64,000 nucleotides of DNA from Atriophallophorus winterbourni (taxonomy: Eukaryota > Platyhelminthes > Trematoda > Plagiorchiida > Microphallidae), in contig JACCGJ010006071.1 in assembly GCA_013407085.1 (NCBI GenBank), positions 1 through 64,000 on the forward strand, in the 5' to 3' direction. Every line of letters starts with the position of its first letter. Position 1 is the first letter of the stretch. This document shows positions 12,050 through 23,169 of the stretch, one piece after another. A program made the translations under genes and the position numbers. Under the pieces are notes generated by a model, which was not told the origin of the DNA, did not search any database, and saw only the letters and a list, made by a program, of their open reading frames with translations.

Positions 12050-12412
12050 ATGTCATTTACTAAAATCTTCGAGTCTCTCAATATTCGTAGAAGCGACAGA
12101 GAATTCAGTGACTTTCTGGAACGGTTTGAAATTTGGTGTCTCACCAAGGGTGAAATGCCTGCGCATTTTTTTACTTCACCAAGAGAATATGCTCATGCTC
12201 TGCTGAAATATTTACCATTTACTTTTCCACATGCCAAGAAGAATTTCAATAAATTGAAATCAATTTTACTAGCTCATGAGACTCCAAAAAATTTGGAATT
12301 TGCTGAAAGTGCTCGATTCAATGCAATACAACGACAAAAAAACCATTTTATTCGTCAATTTATTTTAGACTTGCAACCCAAGATTCACATTGTGCTTTTG
12401 GAGATAAGATAA
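12050..12412 (+). pseudogene. gypsy gag fragment
   Basis: The open frame runs from the ATG at 12050 (MSFTKIFESLN) to a stop at 12410. It resembles retrotransposon capsid regions that begin with a helical segment (DFLERFEIWCLTKG). It sits directly behind the LTR. The following gag sequence continues in broken frames to a CCHC knuckle at 12764-12805. There is no independent domain proof for the capsid; the call rests mainly on position. Confidence 0.6.
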
Positions 12413-12763
12413 ATGAACATTTATGAGATCGTTTAATCGCTATTGTCAATGAACCCGATTTGTATCGTCAGATATTGATAGTGAATAATTCAACTATTTA
12501 AAATATTAAACGGAAATGTGAACATTATGAAAATATTGCAAATGAAACCAATTTTCGAAGTTTTACTGACACTCAATGTGGTTTGTTTGGAACCTCTAAA
12601 TCTACACGTCAGTCAAGCAACCGACCACAGTGGCAAAGGACATAACAAAAAGAATACGCAAATTCAGCAGAACTAATTTCAATGTTGACAATTCAAAGTT
12701 TGGGAAACGTTCAACTTGAGGCAAGATACGTTCTCGTTTCAATTGTCAATTAAGTAATGCTGA

Positions 12764-12805
12764 ATGTTATAAATGTGGTGAACTTGGACATATCCAGTTA
12801 GCTTG
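12764..12805 (+). other. CCHC zinc knuckle of gypsy gag
   Basis: The translation CYKCGELGHIQLAC fits C-x2-C-x4-H-x4-C, the nucleocapsid zinc knuckle. It lies between gag and the protease-like region of the same element. Confidence 0.85.
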
Positions 12806-12904
12806 TCGGAGTTCTAAGATATATTATGTGCATTATAATGAAACAGAAGTCGTCGATGCACAAAACCAAATCACCTTATTAACTTCATCAGTCTTAGCAT
12901 CCTC

Positions 12905-15003
12905 GTGTACTCATATTCGCAAACGCGTATTCAGTGGTTATGGTTGGACATAATTTATGCTTGTTATCGGAAGTGTGGAACCATTATTTTATTGAATGAC
13001 TTAAAACGTTTTGCCCCTGATGCTCAAATTCATCATTCTCATATTTTGATTAACGTCGTTACCAGATATTTTGTGCCTGTCATCGGAGCTTGCTCTATTT
13101 CAGTCAGATATGACACTGCAAAATCAGTTGAATTTTCATTCGTTGTAATGAAATATGGTCCAACTATCCTTGGTGTAAGATCTCTGAAATTATTCAAATT
13201 GACTTTTCCTTCTTGTCTACAAGTTCATCATTGAAATGTGATTCTCATACAAAAAACATTTAATCCGTCATTGTGTATCGCTCTCCAGTGGCATAAAAAT
13301 GAATCCTATTTGTTTACAAATAATTGATGATCTAATATTGTTGAAAATTCGCTCGATTGCATATGGCTAATGAGAACCTGTTCAAAAAGTGATGAATTTT
13401 TTGTGTGAATGTAGTATTCTTGTTTCCGTGGAAGCCTCGAAATGGGACGCGCCAATAGATGCGCCTCTGAAAGGAGATTGTCAAACGCCTCGTGTGTATG
13501 TGAAGATTACAGAGTGACACTGAATTCTAAATTGATGAAGCGAAGATGTAAAACTGAGGAGCCTGAAGCTATTTTATCTCGTTTACATGGTTCATATGTT
13601 TTCTCGAACATAGAAATAAAAGATGTATATTTAAGGATACTACTTGATGAAACATCAAGTGTAGCTACAAAAATTAACACAAAATTTGTATCGTTATATC
13701 GTATATATCGTTATAAGTTTCTTCCGTTCGGATTATCTATTTCACCAGCTGTAATTTAAGATGTGATGAAAAATATTGTTGATGGTCTCCCATGTGTCGA
13801 AGTCTATCAATACGGCGTTATTATTCGTGCACCCAATAATTGCGTTCATGATCAACGTTTATTAGCTCTACTCTCTCGTTTCAAACATTATGACGTGTAA
13901 TTGAATCCGGATAAATGCATCATTTCTGTTAATGTGATTGATTGTCTTGAATACCGTGTATCTTCCAATGGACTCCGTGCAGACCAGTATATTCTCATAA
14001 CACTAGTGGAAATAAAATCGCCACATACTTTCAGTGAACTTCGATCGATAACAGGAATGCTAAAATTTTATTCTAAATTCATCCCGAATTTTGCAGCAGT
14101 TGCTAATTCATTGTTTACGTTACTTAATGTTGCATCATTCGAGGGGAGTGCCAAACATGAAAAGACAACAATCCAGTGCTGTACTTAGGCCATTTACATT
14201 AAATTTGCGTTCTGTTTTAATCACAGATGCTTCTCACTTCTAGAATTGGTGCTATTTCAGAGTAAAATGTTCATTCGGTATTGCGTGTTCCAGGTTGACT
14301 AAATATAGCGGAAAAGTTATGATCAGACTCGCAAAAAAGCGTTTGTTGTTTATTGGGATGTTATGCGTTTACACACATTTATTTGGTCATGAATTCACTA
14401 GAGTAAACGATCACGAAGCACTGAAATTTATTCACAATTCGACGTATTCATTGGCAAAATCTACTGCATCAATGGTCCCAAGATGGAGCAAAGCTCTTGG
14501 TGCATACATTTACACCATTGAACATCACAGTTCAAAACAAATTGCGCATTTAGATTTCTTATCCCAGAATGCTGTGACATCTGAAAAGACTGGCCATACA
14601 GACTGCTTGTTGATTCAAACGCTGTGTTTATCTCGTTCACATTTCAGATTTCAAACAAGAAATATTTTTGTCAAATAATTGCTCCATTTAAACGACGTTG
14701 GTCAGCCACATCCAAGAAAAAATATCCAGCTTACTAATAACGTCGTAATGAGTTGTATTCGATGCCATAAAGTCTGTTTGTATGAATTATCGTATTGTTA
14801 TTCATCTTTCACTTCGAAAACAACTCCTTGATGATTTAAATTCGAGGCAGATATGCGTTGAAAAAATGAAATCGTTGGCTAGACAATTATGATGGTGACC
14901 TGAAATTGAAACCGATACCGGTAAAACTGCTTCTTCGTGCCATTCCTATACACATAATTATTCCGTCAGCCATCAAAATGGACTCCGTTTACATTGACTT
15001 TTG
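12905..15003 (+). pseudogene. gypsy pol: protease, RT, RNase H, start of integrase
   Basis: Protease-like end: GPTILGVRSLKLF (about 13150-13195). RT: RLHGSYVFSNIEIKDVYLR, then YKFLPFGLSISPAV (about 13710-13755), a stop, and VEVYQYGVIIRAP near 13797-13835, where gypsy RTs have YQDDVI, so the catalytic Asp pair is lost. RT/RNase H linkage: FSELRSITGMLKFYSKFIPN (about 14030-14090). RNase H region: VNDHEALKFIHNS (14400-14440). The integrase part ends at VYIDF (15003), with LINE sequence beginning at about 15004. Frames are repeatedly broken. Confidence 0.8.
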
Positions 15004-16310
15004 AAGCCGGAAACGTAGAAGAAGAAGAAGAAAAATGGCTTTATTCGAGTACACGAATTTTCAGCGATACAATTAATCCGACCACACGTAATAAAATGTA
15101 CATTTAAAAAAATACATGTCAAATAAAGATGATTCCACTCCAGTTATTATACTGTCAGTTTCTTCCTCAAATCGAGAATAACTTTTGTACGATCAACCAA
15201 ATATCGAGCCAGGTAAGGAATAAAAGAATTTTTGAATTTCTCAGTTCTCGCATACGGGACGATATGTTGACTACGCGTGGCTGGGAACGATCTGCAAGCC
15301 ATAAGGACCTCATGCAGTGGGTGTGCATTATCAGACGATATGACTCTGACAAATGTGTCACATTCACGAAAGTGTCGTTCGACGATCATGTCACGAATTA
15401 ACTCGGTGGAGGAAGAGCTCAATCTTGAAATTAGTTCGATTCCACTTCTGATCATTTAAAATCATTTGCGAAGAGACCAGGAAAAATTATAGTGTATGCG
15501 TAGATCAAAATGGGAACAATGCAAGATGAAAAACAAAACATCTAACTAAATCAGGAAGAACAGCTGAAGAACGCAGACGTGGGGCGTAAAATGATAACCT
15601 TCTAACCTTTAAGTACTGTGCAGTCACATGATCGGCCCATTTGAGACACTGTGGTAAAATGACACCAAGATACTTGAAACATGCGCTGTTGCTGAAGTTT
15701 GAGCCATGAAAGGAAATCGTGGGAATTCCTTGAAGCAGAGTTTCACGACGCTGACCAGCCAAGTTTGAAAATATGACCTCTTTGCATTTTTGAGGATTTA
15801 ACGATAAGCCGAGCGAGAATGACCACTGGCCAATGTTATTGATAACAAATTCAGATGTAGGAGAGTCAGCACGTCTATGGTGGTCAAAAACAACAGCAAT
15901 GTCATCAGCATATTTGAGAATGATAGTGGAATGAAAGCAAGGAAGATCAGGAATGTAGATGGAAAATAAGAAGGGGGAAAGTGTTGCTCCTTTAGGAACA
16001 CCGCGTGAGATCGCAACAGAATTGGAGACTTTACTATTCACGGCAGTATACTGCACGCGGTTCTTAAAATAGGACGCTATCCAGTAAACTAGGTTCAAAA
16101 GTACACATCATGAAGTTTTTTGAGCAAAGAACTTCTGATAACACTGTCAAAAGCGTTGGTTTAATCACGAAAACAAACCTGCACCGCTTTTGATTTCGAA
16201 TCCAATGACCGGGATGACTAAACAGTCCGATTTGAGAGGAACAATCTCTCCAGCTGCGCTGGCAACGATAGTCAGAACTCGTTTGTAGGAACATTGCGGA
16301 AACATTGGTA
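15004..16310 (-). mobile_element. LINE (family C), 3' portion, copy 1
   Basis: Read on the - strand, the element ends with AATAAAGCCATTTTTC and a (TTC)n tail at 15032-15013 that abuts gypsy integrase sequence. Upstream lies an RT with GVPKGATLSPFLFSIYI and the catalytic KYADDIAVVF box (in 16098-15505, 197 codons), followed by SACFKYLGVILPQ. A C-terminal stretch is at 15455-15147. A zinc-finger-like region (SSQIGLFSH, about 16280-16200) belongs to another LINE end. A second 3' copy lies at 31957-32602 in the same orientation. Confidence 0.8.
15505..16098 (-). pseudogene. LINE C reverse transcriptase fragment
   Basis: This 197-codon open frame covers the palm and thumb of a non-LTR RT: YWIASYFKNRVQYTAVNS, GVPKGATLSPFLF, LKYADDIAVVF (catalytic box), LGLSLNPQKCKEVIF and CFKYLGVILPQCLKW. 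It is open through the whole RT core, so this is one of the less decayed RT pieces here. The upstream fingers/endonuclease are not visible in frame. Confidence 0.85.
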
Positions 16311-16551
16311 TAATATTCCATGCAGTGACAACACAAGTGTCGGGTTTCGAAACAAATCTTCATTGCGTGTTGTGATTATGTTATCCAGAATTGGGTGATA
16401 TGTTAGCTTTGTAAACTTGCAATCGTTGTTGTGCTGGCAATCAAATGATTGTTTTACTCGAGTAAATTCTCGCTAGGACAGGCAACGCTGATGTCATCGC
16501 CCAGTATTCGAGTGTTATTGAGTCGAAATTACATTGTGTTTTGTTGAATAC

Positions 16552-16809
16552 GTTGCGGATATCTCTACAGGTGGATGGCCAGTGTTAATCCTATAACTAC
16601 CCGCATGTTCTCAACGTATTTGATGTTGTAATAATATCAAAAATGCGGATATCTATATAGGTAAATGACCAGTGTTATTCGTAAAACTACACGCATATTT
16701 TCAGCGTATCTCAGGTTGCATTAATATCAAAAATGCGGCTATATATATAAGTGGATGGCCAGTGTTATTCCTAAAACTTATCGCATGTTTTCAGCGTATT
16801 TAGGGTTTT
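16552..16809. repeat. Tandem repeat, unit about 90 bp, about 2.9 copies
   Basis: Units begin at about 16552, 16643 and 16733, each with (A/G)TGCGG..TAT, then GGCCAGTGTTA or GACCAGTGTTA, then CGCAT.TT..CA(A/G)CGTAT and TAATATCAAAA. The third unit is shortened. The unit has no resemblance to the LINEs beside it. Confidence 0.85.
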
Positions 16810-16974
16810 TATGGAAATACGGTGTCTATGGCTCAGTTGAATGGAACTTTGGGCAAATTACACAGAAATTCTTGTCGAAAATATTGTTTGATACAGTGAT
16901 ATAATTTGGTAATTATTAGAATAATCTGCTGGAAATCTTTTCGAAAATACTCTATCAACCACAACCATCATGAA

Positions 16975-17165
16975 ACATCGTTACACGTTCACAGTAACAG
17001 AAATCTTCAACAGGTTCTCCTAAACGATGTTCAAGAATTAAGATTCAAAACACATTCATTGTGCTTGAACCTGGGCTCTTGGAAACGGATTTTGACTCGT
17101 ACGACAAAAATCAGTGAGCACACTGCGCACACATAAAAGTAAGAGAAAGCACAAAACATTTTTGC
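16975..17165. repeat. Duplicated segment, copy 1 (with 19085-19275)
   Basis: About 190 bp match 19085-19275 in direct orientation (shared landmarks: GCTTGAACCTG, TTTTGACTCGTACGA/TTTTAACTCGTACGA, AGAGAAAGCACA). The two copies bracket the inverted repeat at 17968-19037. No gene was recognised. Confidence 0.75.
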
Positions 17166-17295
17166 CTTATCCAACAATGGCATTCAAGCGCTGCTTGAAT
17201 ATGTGTGTTAATAAATGTAAATGAATGACGATATATGCATACTCATATTATCGTTCGGATAATTGATGCTCATTAACGACTGTTGCACAACTTAC

Positions 17296-17357
17296 AGTCT
17301 TCCCCAAGCAACAGAGAAGGCGATCGGGATCAGAACTACAAATTTTTTAGACAACAT
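17296..17357 (-). pseudogene. Small secreted-peptide family, copy C: exon 1 only, inverted
   Basis: On the - strand an ATG (17357-17355) opens MLSKKFVVLIPIAFSVAWGR, a typical signal peptide, followed by a GTAAGT donor at 17295-17290. It aligns with exon 1 of copies A and B on the + strand, including the sequence before the ATG (TTAACAAA/TTTACAAA) and the TATA box. It is 8 nt shorter than copy B, so its splice phase differs. Beyond about 17190 the match is lost and no exon 2-4 was found downstream. It is therefore probably a truncated, inverted relic. No known family was recognised. Confidence 0.6.
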
Positions 17358-17385
17358 TTTGTTAATTCCTCACGATTTTTCTGCA

Positions 17386-17392
17386 ATTTATA
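17386..17392 (-). promoter_or_regulatory. TATA box of copy C
   Basis: TATAAAT on the - strand, 28 nt before the ATG, followed by TGCAGAAAAATC. Copies A and B have the same arrangement. Confidence 0.55.
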
Positions 17393-17972
17393 CATTTCCT
17401 TTCAATGAATTCCGGGTAAACTATTTGTCAGATATCTGTCAGACATTTCGCTAACTAGAATGTTTTCAACTGTCATTCGAACGCGTATTGCTAGAAATTG
17501 AAGAGAGATATTTCCTCTAGGCTCTGTTTGTCGTATGAAATCGCACATAATAAACATTTGTTGAAACAGCAAATACGATTTTTCTATACGGAAATACGAA
17601 TTCCAAGCTTATGCAAATCTATAATTCAATCAAAAACCCTGTAAAATCAAATTGTAGATAGCTGATTGAAGAGACTATTCCACAAGAGATTATTCAGCGC
17701 AGAATTTTACACTAAGCGTTTCCTAATTGTAATACAGTGGTCTTGGCACCATGTAACGAATTTAGTCTACAGGCGTTCCACACATAGCAAACACCTGAAA
17801 GTTTAGCATTATTAATAAAGACAACTGCCTCTTTAGTCAACAGTTTATCGCAATTGTAGGTATTATTGTAATGAATGTTGGCTGTACCAAATTTAGACAA
17901 CAGTTGCATACAAAAGCAAATTGTTTACCATTCAAACTCTGTTTACTTGCATGCGTGGTTAGATCCTACTGT

Positions 17973-18014
17973 CCCAACCTGATGAGTGAAAACAGCAGGA
18001 AACCATTCGTGGGG
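17973..18014 (+). ncRNA. Hammerhead ribozyme relic (left arm)
   Basis: The core CTGATGA (17979-17985) and GAAA (17999-18002) are kept. Stem II is degraded (GTGA..GCAG), and CCATTC replaces CCGGTC in stem III. Probably inactive. Confidence 0.6.
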
Positions 18015-18987
18015 TGCGTGAGTGAGATGCATGTAACTGAATGAATGAATATGTCAATATCCTACGTACTAATTAATAGTCTGTAGCTTATAATGTGGAA
18101 TGAATCATGAGAATGCACATGTTCCTGTTATATCCACATAAAACATTCCATCTGAGGCAACCAGGTAAGAAGGAAGAAAGCGTGGAGAAAGAGTATATTG
18201 TTTTTATTGCGTGTGTTGACTATTGGCAAATGATATTTAGCAGCTGAATAATTTTGACTAAATTAATAAACAGATAACTGACTGTTAACGAATGAAAGAA
18301 CTTGATATATTTATATGTCGCGATCAGCGAGCTAAATGAAACGATATTGTCTAACTTAACAAATTACGAAGATAAAAAACATAAACTATAAACTGAACAT
18401 CTGCGCATCAAATAGGGTATTTCAGTTCGTAACGAAATCTCTATTTTGCAGGTTAACCGCCTCTACAGCGATGATTTGCATGTCGGCAACTGACTCTTAG
18501 GTAAGCTTCGTTTATATTTGCATCATCGCCGCAGAGGCGGAAACATTTTAGAATAGAGATTTCGTTACGGACTGAAATAACCTTTTATGATGCGCAGATA
18601 TTTAGTGTACAGTATTATGTTTTGTAACATACTAATTTTTCAACTTCGACTTTATCGTTTCTTTTCGATTACCGACAGCGCTATAGTGATATATCTTATT
18701 CTTTTAATCGTCATCATACCGATATCTGTTCACTAATTTAGTCGAAATTATTCGACTGGTAAATATCATTTGCCCATAGTCAACACACTAAATATTAACA
18801 ATAAAATCTTTCACCACGCGGACTTTATTCTTCTCTGGTTGCCTCAGATTAAATGTTTTATGTGGATATAACAGGAAGATATGCAGCTGCCGGATTAATT
18901 CCCCAATATAAACTACGGAGTGCTCATTAGTACGAAGAATTTTTTATTATTTATAAAGTTCAGATGCATGCATCTTACTCGCACACA

Positions 18988-19030
18988 CTGCACGATCAAT
19001 TTCGTGCTGTTTGCACTTATCAGATGGTGA
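18988..19030 (-). ncRNA. Hammerhead ribozyme relic (right arm)
   Basis: On the - strand CTGATAA (19024-19018) replaces CTGATGA. Stem II GTGC/GCAC and GAAA are intact. The change of the conserved G should abolish cleavage. Confidence 0.6.
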
Positions 19031-19084
19031 CAGTAGGATCCCTGCGATGAAGCGTTTCTGAAATGCCCAAATAACAAGCAGGCA

Positions 19085-19275
19085 CGCAACCATTCCCGTG
19101 TTCACACAAACGGCAATCTTCAACATATTCTCCGAAATATTCTTCAAAAATTACAAATAAAATACTTTCAGTGCGCTTGAACCTGAGGTTCTTTGAAATG
19201 CATTTTAACTCGTACGATGAAATCTGTGAGTACATTGCGCCCACATCAAAGTATGAGAAAGCACACAACATTTTT
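19085..19275. repeat. Duplicated segment, copy 2 (with 16975-17165)
   Basis: Direct repeat of 16975-17165. On the - strand one frame reads DCRLCEHGNGCVPAC, Cys-rich by eye, but the other copy does not preserve it, so no gene is called. Confidence 0.7.
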
Positions 19276-20017
19276 GCTTTGAAGAGTGAATTTTTACGAA
19301 AATAGACATGTCTGGAAAGCTTGGCATATTTGACAATAAAGGAGAATGATGTAAATCCAAAATTTGTTTATCCGAACACTGATCGTAAACATATGCCGAT
19401 CTGAATATGTTTGTTGTAATTTGCAAAACAATTGAATTGTTTTTGTGCAAAACTTCGCTTTATTCTCCTCTAAACGAGAGTTATGATATGCGATTCGGTG
19501 AACTGAACACAATGTATCAAATATTATTTCCTTCTTTGCTGATTGAACGCATTGATAAAACTTTAGCAGCAAATAACCCACGCTGCTAGTTGATAGTTTG
19601 CGTTAAAAGTGACTAGCTCTGTCTAATTTCCATGAAACGCTAACTGGAGGCATTATAGAAACTCTCGATTAACTCGTCGATGAATAATTCTTCGCATTTC
19701 GCTTTAAAGCAGACAACTGATCAAATTTATTTTTGACACCTTTATTGTGCTCTATAATTGTTCTTCTGAATGAAATCAGAAAATGAGAAAAACTTGAACG
19801 TATGGCCCATAAAATACCTAAGTCGTGTTGCTGGGATCATTTTATCTTGGAAGGTCTTGATGACCTTTTGCGAAACCAATGCTGTCTAACGAATCTTTTC
19901 ACGAAACTAAACGACTTGTAAAGAGAACTGGAAAGAAATATTTGCATTCACGTTGTCTACGTGAACATATCGGAAGTTGTTAAGAGAGTCAAATACCATT
20001 TTCTTCTTTGAAATCTG

Positions 20018-20266
20018 ATGTATTTAGAACGCACGCTTCTCGTGTTGGTGTGGCATTGGAACGCAAATGTTAGCGTAGATGGATTGCCATACAATAAAAG
20101 AGAACGCTCTATCGGAGTTCAACAAAGAACTGTGCTATGTCCGCTTCTGCCTCGGTTGTACATAAAACGTTTGCGTTCAATCATAACAAGTAAGAAGCTT
20201 GTACTCCTGGATGTGATGAAAACTTGCACGCGAAACAGTTTTGCTGCAGGTTGTGAGGAACCTTAA
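20018..20266 (+). pseudogene. LINE RT fragment
   Basis: The open frame contains NVSVDGLPYN followed by QQRTVLCPLLPRLYI and KKLVLLDV. These align with the V.G..S..GVPQGSVLGPLLF.LYI..LLFADDV block of CR1-like RTs, with the catalytic box decayed. 19280-20017 holds no recognised gene. Confidence 0.5.
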
Positions 20267-20465
20267 AGGAAATGCGAAGTAACTCATCCGTGCAAACGCA
20301 AAAGAGCTTAATATTTTAAATAATTAACAAAATGATTTGCTAACAGGCCTGTACTTTAGTGTCGCTGGTAGGATCGAATTCAACTCGTAATCGCATTGCG
20401 AGTAACATATCTCTCAATGTGTTAAGACTTTTCAATTTTGGGTTAAACTCAGCGGAATGCAGCCA

Positions 20466-20505
20466 AGTGGATTAACACCTGCTTGGCTATGATGATGATG
20501 AGCAT
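20466..20505 (+). repeat. LINE 3' tail (ATG)n fragment
   Basis: GGAATGCAGCCAAG is followed by a short (GAT)n run at about 20490, which resembles the (GAT)n-tailed LINE 3' ends elsewhere in the window but on the + strand. Confidence 0.3.
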
Positions 20506-20850
20506 TTGCACAGAAGGAAAAATGTGGAAAATTGATCTAAAATCTAAGCCATTTTCTACATTTAATTATCTACAAATTAATTTCACAGATATTTCGATTC
20601 AAGTATAGATTTGCTGAATCTTGGTATTCGTATGAATCGTACAGAAAAATCGAATGAGCTGTTTCAACAAATCTCGATCATGTGGAGTTCCATAGGATCG
20701 ATGACAAAAAGAGCATAGAAAAAACACAAAATATACGCGCGTTTAACTGGTCAGATTTCGGCAACATTACTGTTATCGGCTCTCCGGCTCGTCTTCAGTC
20801 ATTCGCTCTGTGATATCTGACCAATATTTTGCTCGGAATACTGTGAAGTG

Positions 20851-20857
20851 TATAAAA
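20851..20857 (+). promoter_or_regulatory. TATA box of secreted-peptide copy A
   Basis: TATAAAA lies 28 nt before the ATG at 20886 and is followed by TGCAGAAAAATTC, as in copy C. Confidence 0.6.
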
Positions 20858-20885
20858 TGCAGAAAAATTCTGATCAATTTACAAA

Positions 20886-21559
20886 ATGTTGTCGACACGA
20901 TTTGCAGTTCTCAGGCAGATCGCCTTGTCGTTTTTTCGGGGAAAAAGCAGCTAACCGTCAGTTGTGCAACATTTACTTTTCAACATCTAATGCATGGACG
21001 AAAATATGAATATGTATATGTCGTCATTCATTCATAACACACATATTAACAATTTCTAACCTTTTGGAAATATCTTTGCCCAGTTGAGGAACCTGAGCAT
21101 AATGTTCATACTCGATGAACCCAAAAACGTTATTGGGTGTGTGGGATCAAAGTGAAGGCGAATATGAATATTTTGAAAATAAATTTCGGTTGTTTGCAAA
21201 CGTATAACTTCATAATGTTTCACTTAAGTCAGTCATGTTCAACATCGAATATTTACGTTTTCAAAAATTAATTAGATCTCATTGAAATTCGATTTCGTGT
21301 TTACAGACAAACAACATTCTATAGACCTGTCAGATTTCGAGGAATCAGATGTAAGTTTTTCATTTATTGAGTAACTAAAATTTGTCCCTCCAGATTGAAG
21401 AATTCTGCTCAATCCTTTGTATCCAGCAATCGACGGCGCGAGGTATGAGTTTGATTACATTTCAAAATTACTTAATTTATAGCTCATCTGAACTCACGTG
21501 CTCTAACAACTATGCGCGTATGTGTTCATTGCACAACAGCGAACGAAGATGGCGGATGA
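20886..21559 (+). pseudogene. Small secreted-peptide family, copy A (exon 1 frameshifted)
   Basis: Four exons align with copy B: 20886-20956, 21307-21350 (44 nt), 21394-21442 (49 nt) and 21483-21559. Introns 2 and 3 are 43 and 40 nt with good sites (GTAAGT..CAG, GTATGA..TAG). Exon 1 has one extra base and reads into a stop at 20952, and its donor is GTCAGT. Exons 2-4 stay open and read HSIDLSDFEESD, then IEEFCSILCIQQSTAR, then AHLNSRALTTMRVCVHC, ending TGA at 21557. Four cysteines are visible. The open downstream exons suggest that loss of exon 1 is recent. Function unknown. Confidence 0.6.
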
Positions 21560-21889
21560 ATGAAATCGCGTATTGCTTAACTTTCGCTCGAATCAATAAT
21601 ACATTGGCTTGGTCTGGTTATGATACTTTTCAACAAATTCTTAGTCCCCTTGAGTAATCTCATCCAATCTCTAGAACAATAGCAGCTGAAGTTATTGAAT
21701 TTTAAACGGATCAACCATCCGCGATCTTTTGGAAAAGCTAGATGAAATTCCGTTCATGCGATACATATAGTAAAATTGGAACGATACAAAAAGTTTACGC
21801 ATAAACCCTGCGAAAAAAGGCCAAGCAAAATCGTAAAGAGTATCACATTTTCTTCAGACCGTCGAAGGGTCAGACACATAGACTAGCAT

Positions 21890-22660
21890 TTTCATCATCA
21901 TCATCACATACATCATTACACCGGTAGCGCGTACCGAATGCTTAAATGCCACACAACCATAAAAAAGTAAATTCCCAAAAGATGGAGAAGTGTGGGATTT
22001 AAATAGCTACGGATTCTATTGAAAAGTAAACACAAACAAACTGGGTATAGGTGCCTACACATCGAATGGAACATGCATTCAAACAAGTTTCGTGAACGAT
22101 TGGAGCGACATCAGCATGGCATCTTCCTTGCGGCTCTCACTTTCATGCATCATAGAAAGCTTTTGTCGTCACTCGGCTTGAAAACATACACGATTAAGCA
22201 AACACTCCAAGAAGATGCTTATTCAAGAAATTTGCGGAGACATTGGTTTTCAAATATTTGGAGAAGACGAATGTGCTCTTCACGTGAGGTCCAAGTTTCG
22301 CAGCCATAAAGTAACACAGCCCGAACTGTCGCTTCATAGACTCTACCCTTAAGTATTAGAGACAGTCCTTTCTGACGCCAGATGTGACCTAGGTTGCGGA
22401 ATGCTACGGTCGCTTTAGAAATGCGTGCCGAGACCTCGATATCCAGCAATGCAGAATTATTGAAACAACTACTGAGATACGTAAGCTATCTCCAATAACA
22501 AACGCCTGATTGTCAAGTAATAAAGTTCTGTTTGATAAATCCATGTCCTGCAGCAGAACACTGTATGCAGCGGGTTCAAAACGCATTTCAAATGCGGCAC
22601 AATATCAGATAGCTTGTTCAGTACCGTCTGTGCATCTGTGTACGAATCGTTACCGTCCAT
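21890..22660 (-). mobile_element. LINE 3' portion with (GAT)n tail
   Basis: On the - strand an RT C-terminal frame lies at 22449-22219 (SARISKATVAFRNLGHIW, VLLYGCETWTSR). The 3' UTR follows to about 21908, and the tail is (GAT)n (ATCATCATC at 21894-21907). The same 3' UTR recurs at 47925-48264, 53463-53760 and 62970-63065. Confidence 0.75.
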
Positions 22661-22889
22661 TTTTTATGACTTTAGGTCTATTCTGTCTGACTTACATCTG
22701 CATTCGTGAATGCAACATGTGTGGCAATGATTTTACGCAACTTGACGAACACGTGGCAAGCATTTCTACCTCGGCACACAAAATCAAATAGCTTCAAACG
22801 TTTTCTGGTGATGTGAGAGATTAGGTGAGCATTTACTCCGAAGGACCGAATTGTGAAAATTTGTACGCTAAATATTCTCTTAGAGACTA

Positions 22890-22990
22890 ATTCCTTCAAT
22901 CAACTAAGTACAATTTGATTGAATAAGGTCTCCCTAAGGTACTGTACGGCAATTTGCTTTTTTTAACCATAAATCTTGAATCTTGAATCC
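22890..22990 (+). repeat. CR1 3' terminus with (AATCTTG)n tail
   Basis: GTACTGTACGGCAATTTGC, then CCATAAATCTTGAATCTTGA, is the same 3' end as the CR1 copy that ends at 56574. Confidence 0.7.
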
Positions 22991-23084
22991 ATTCAATTCT
23001 AGATTTACTGAGGCTTAGAAATTGTATTTTCATGTAGAAAAATCGTATTTGCTGTTTTAACAAAAGTCAATCATGTGCGATTTC

Positions 23085-23160
23085 ATATGACAAACAGAGC
23101 CTAGAGGGAGAAAACAGAAATTCAATTCCTGTTTATACGCTTTTGACTGGTCAGACAATG
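23085..23160 (+). repeat. Upstream-region fragment of the secreted-peptide family
   Basis: CAAACAGAGC through ACGCTTTTGACTGGTCAGA matches the 5' flanks of copies A (about 20710-20755) and B (about 25607-25670). The fragment ends before the TATA box and exon 1. Its upstream part (23040-23110) also matches 17513-17585 in inverted orientation. Confidence 0.55.
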
Positions 23161-23169
23161 AACAATTGT

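Larger units (their letters stand above)
17968..19037. repeat. Large imperfect inverted repeat, arms about 530 bp
   Basis: The left arm 17968-18496 matches the reverse complement of 18506-19037. Landmarks include TTCCTGTTATATCCACAT at 18121 against its complement ending at about 18873, TGTTGACTATTGGCAAATGA at 18218 against 18765-18785, and CGTAACGAAATCTCTATT at 18429 against 18557-18575. At the centre, CCGCCTCTACAGCGATGAT pairs with ATCATCGCCGCAGAGGCGG. Each outer end carries a degenerate hammerhead ribozyme. No coding sequence. Confidence 0.85.

Noticed and set aside
17211..17290. Exons 2-4 for the inverted peptide copy C
   Set aside because: The homology to intron 1 of copy A stops near 17190, and no exon-2-like sequence was found downstream on that strand.
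19020..19271. Possible Cys-rich (EGF-like) exon on the - strand
   Set aside because: The direct duplicate at 16975-17165 does not keep the cysteine pattern, and no convincing splice sites or further exons were found.
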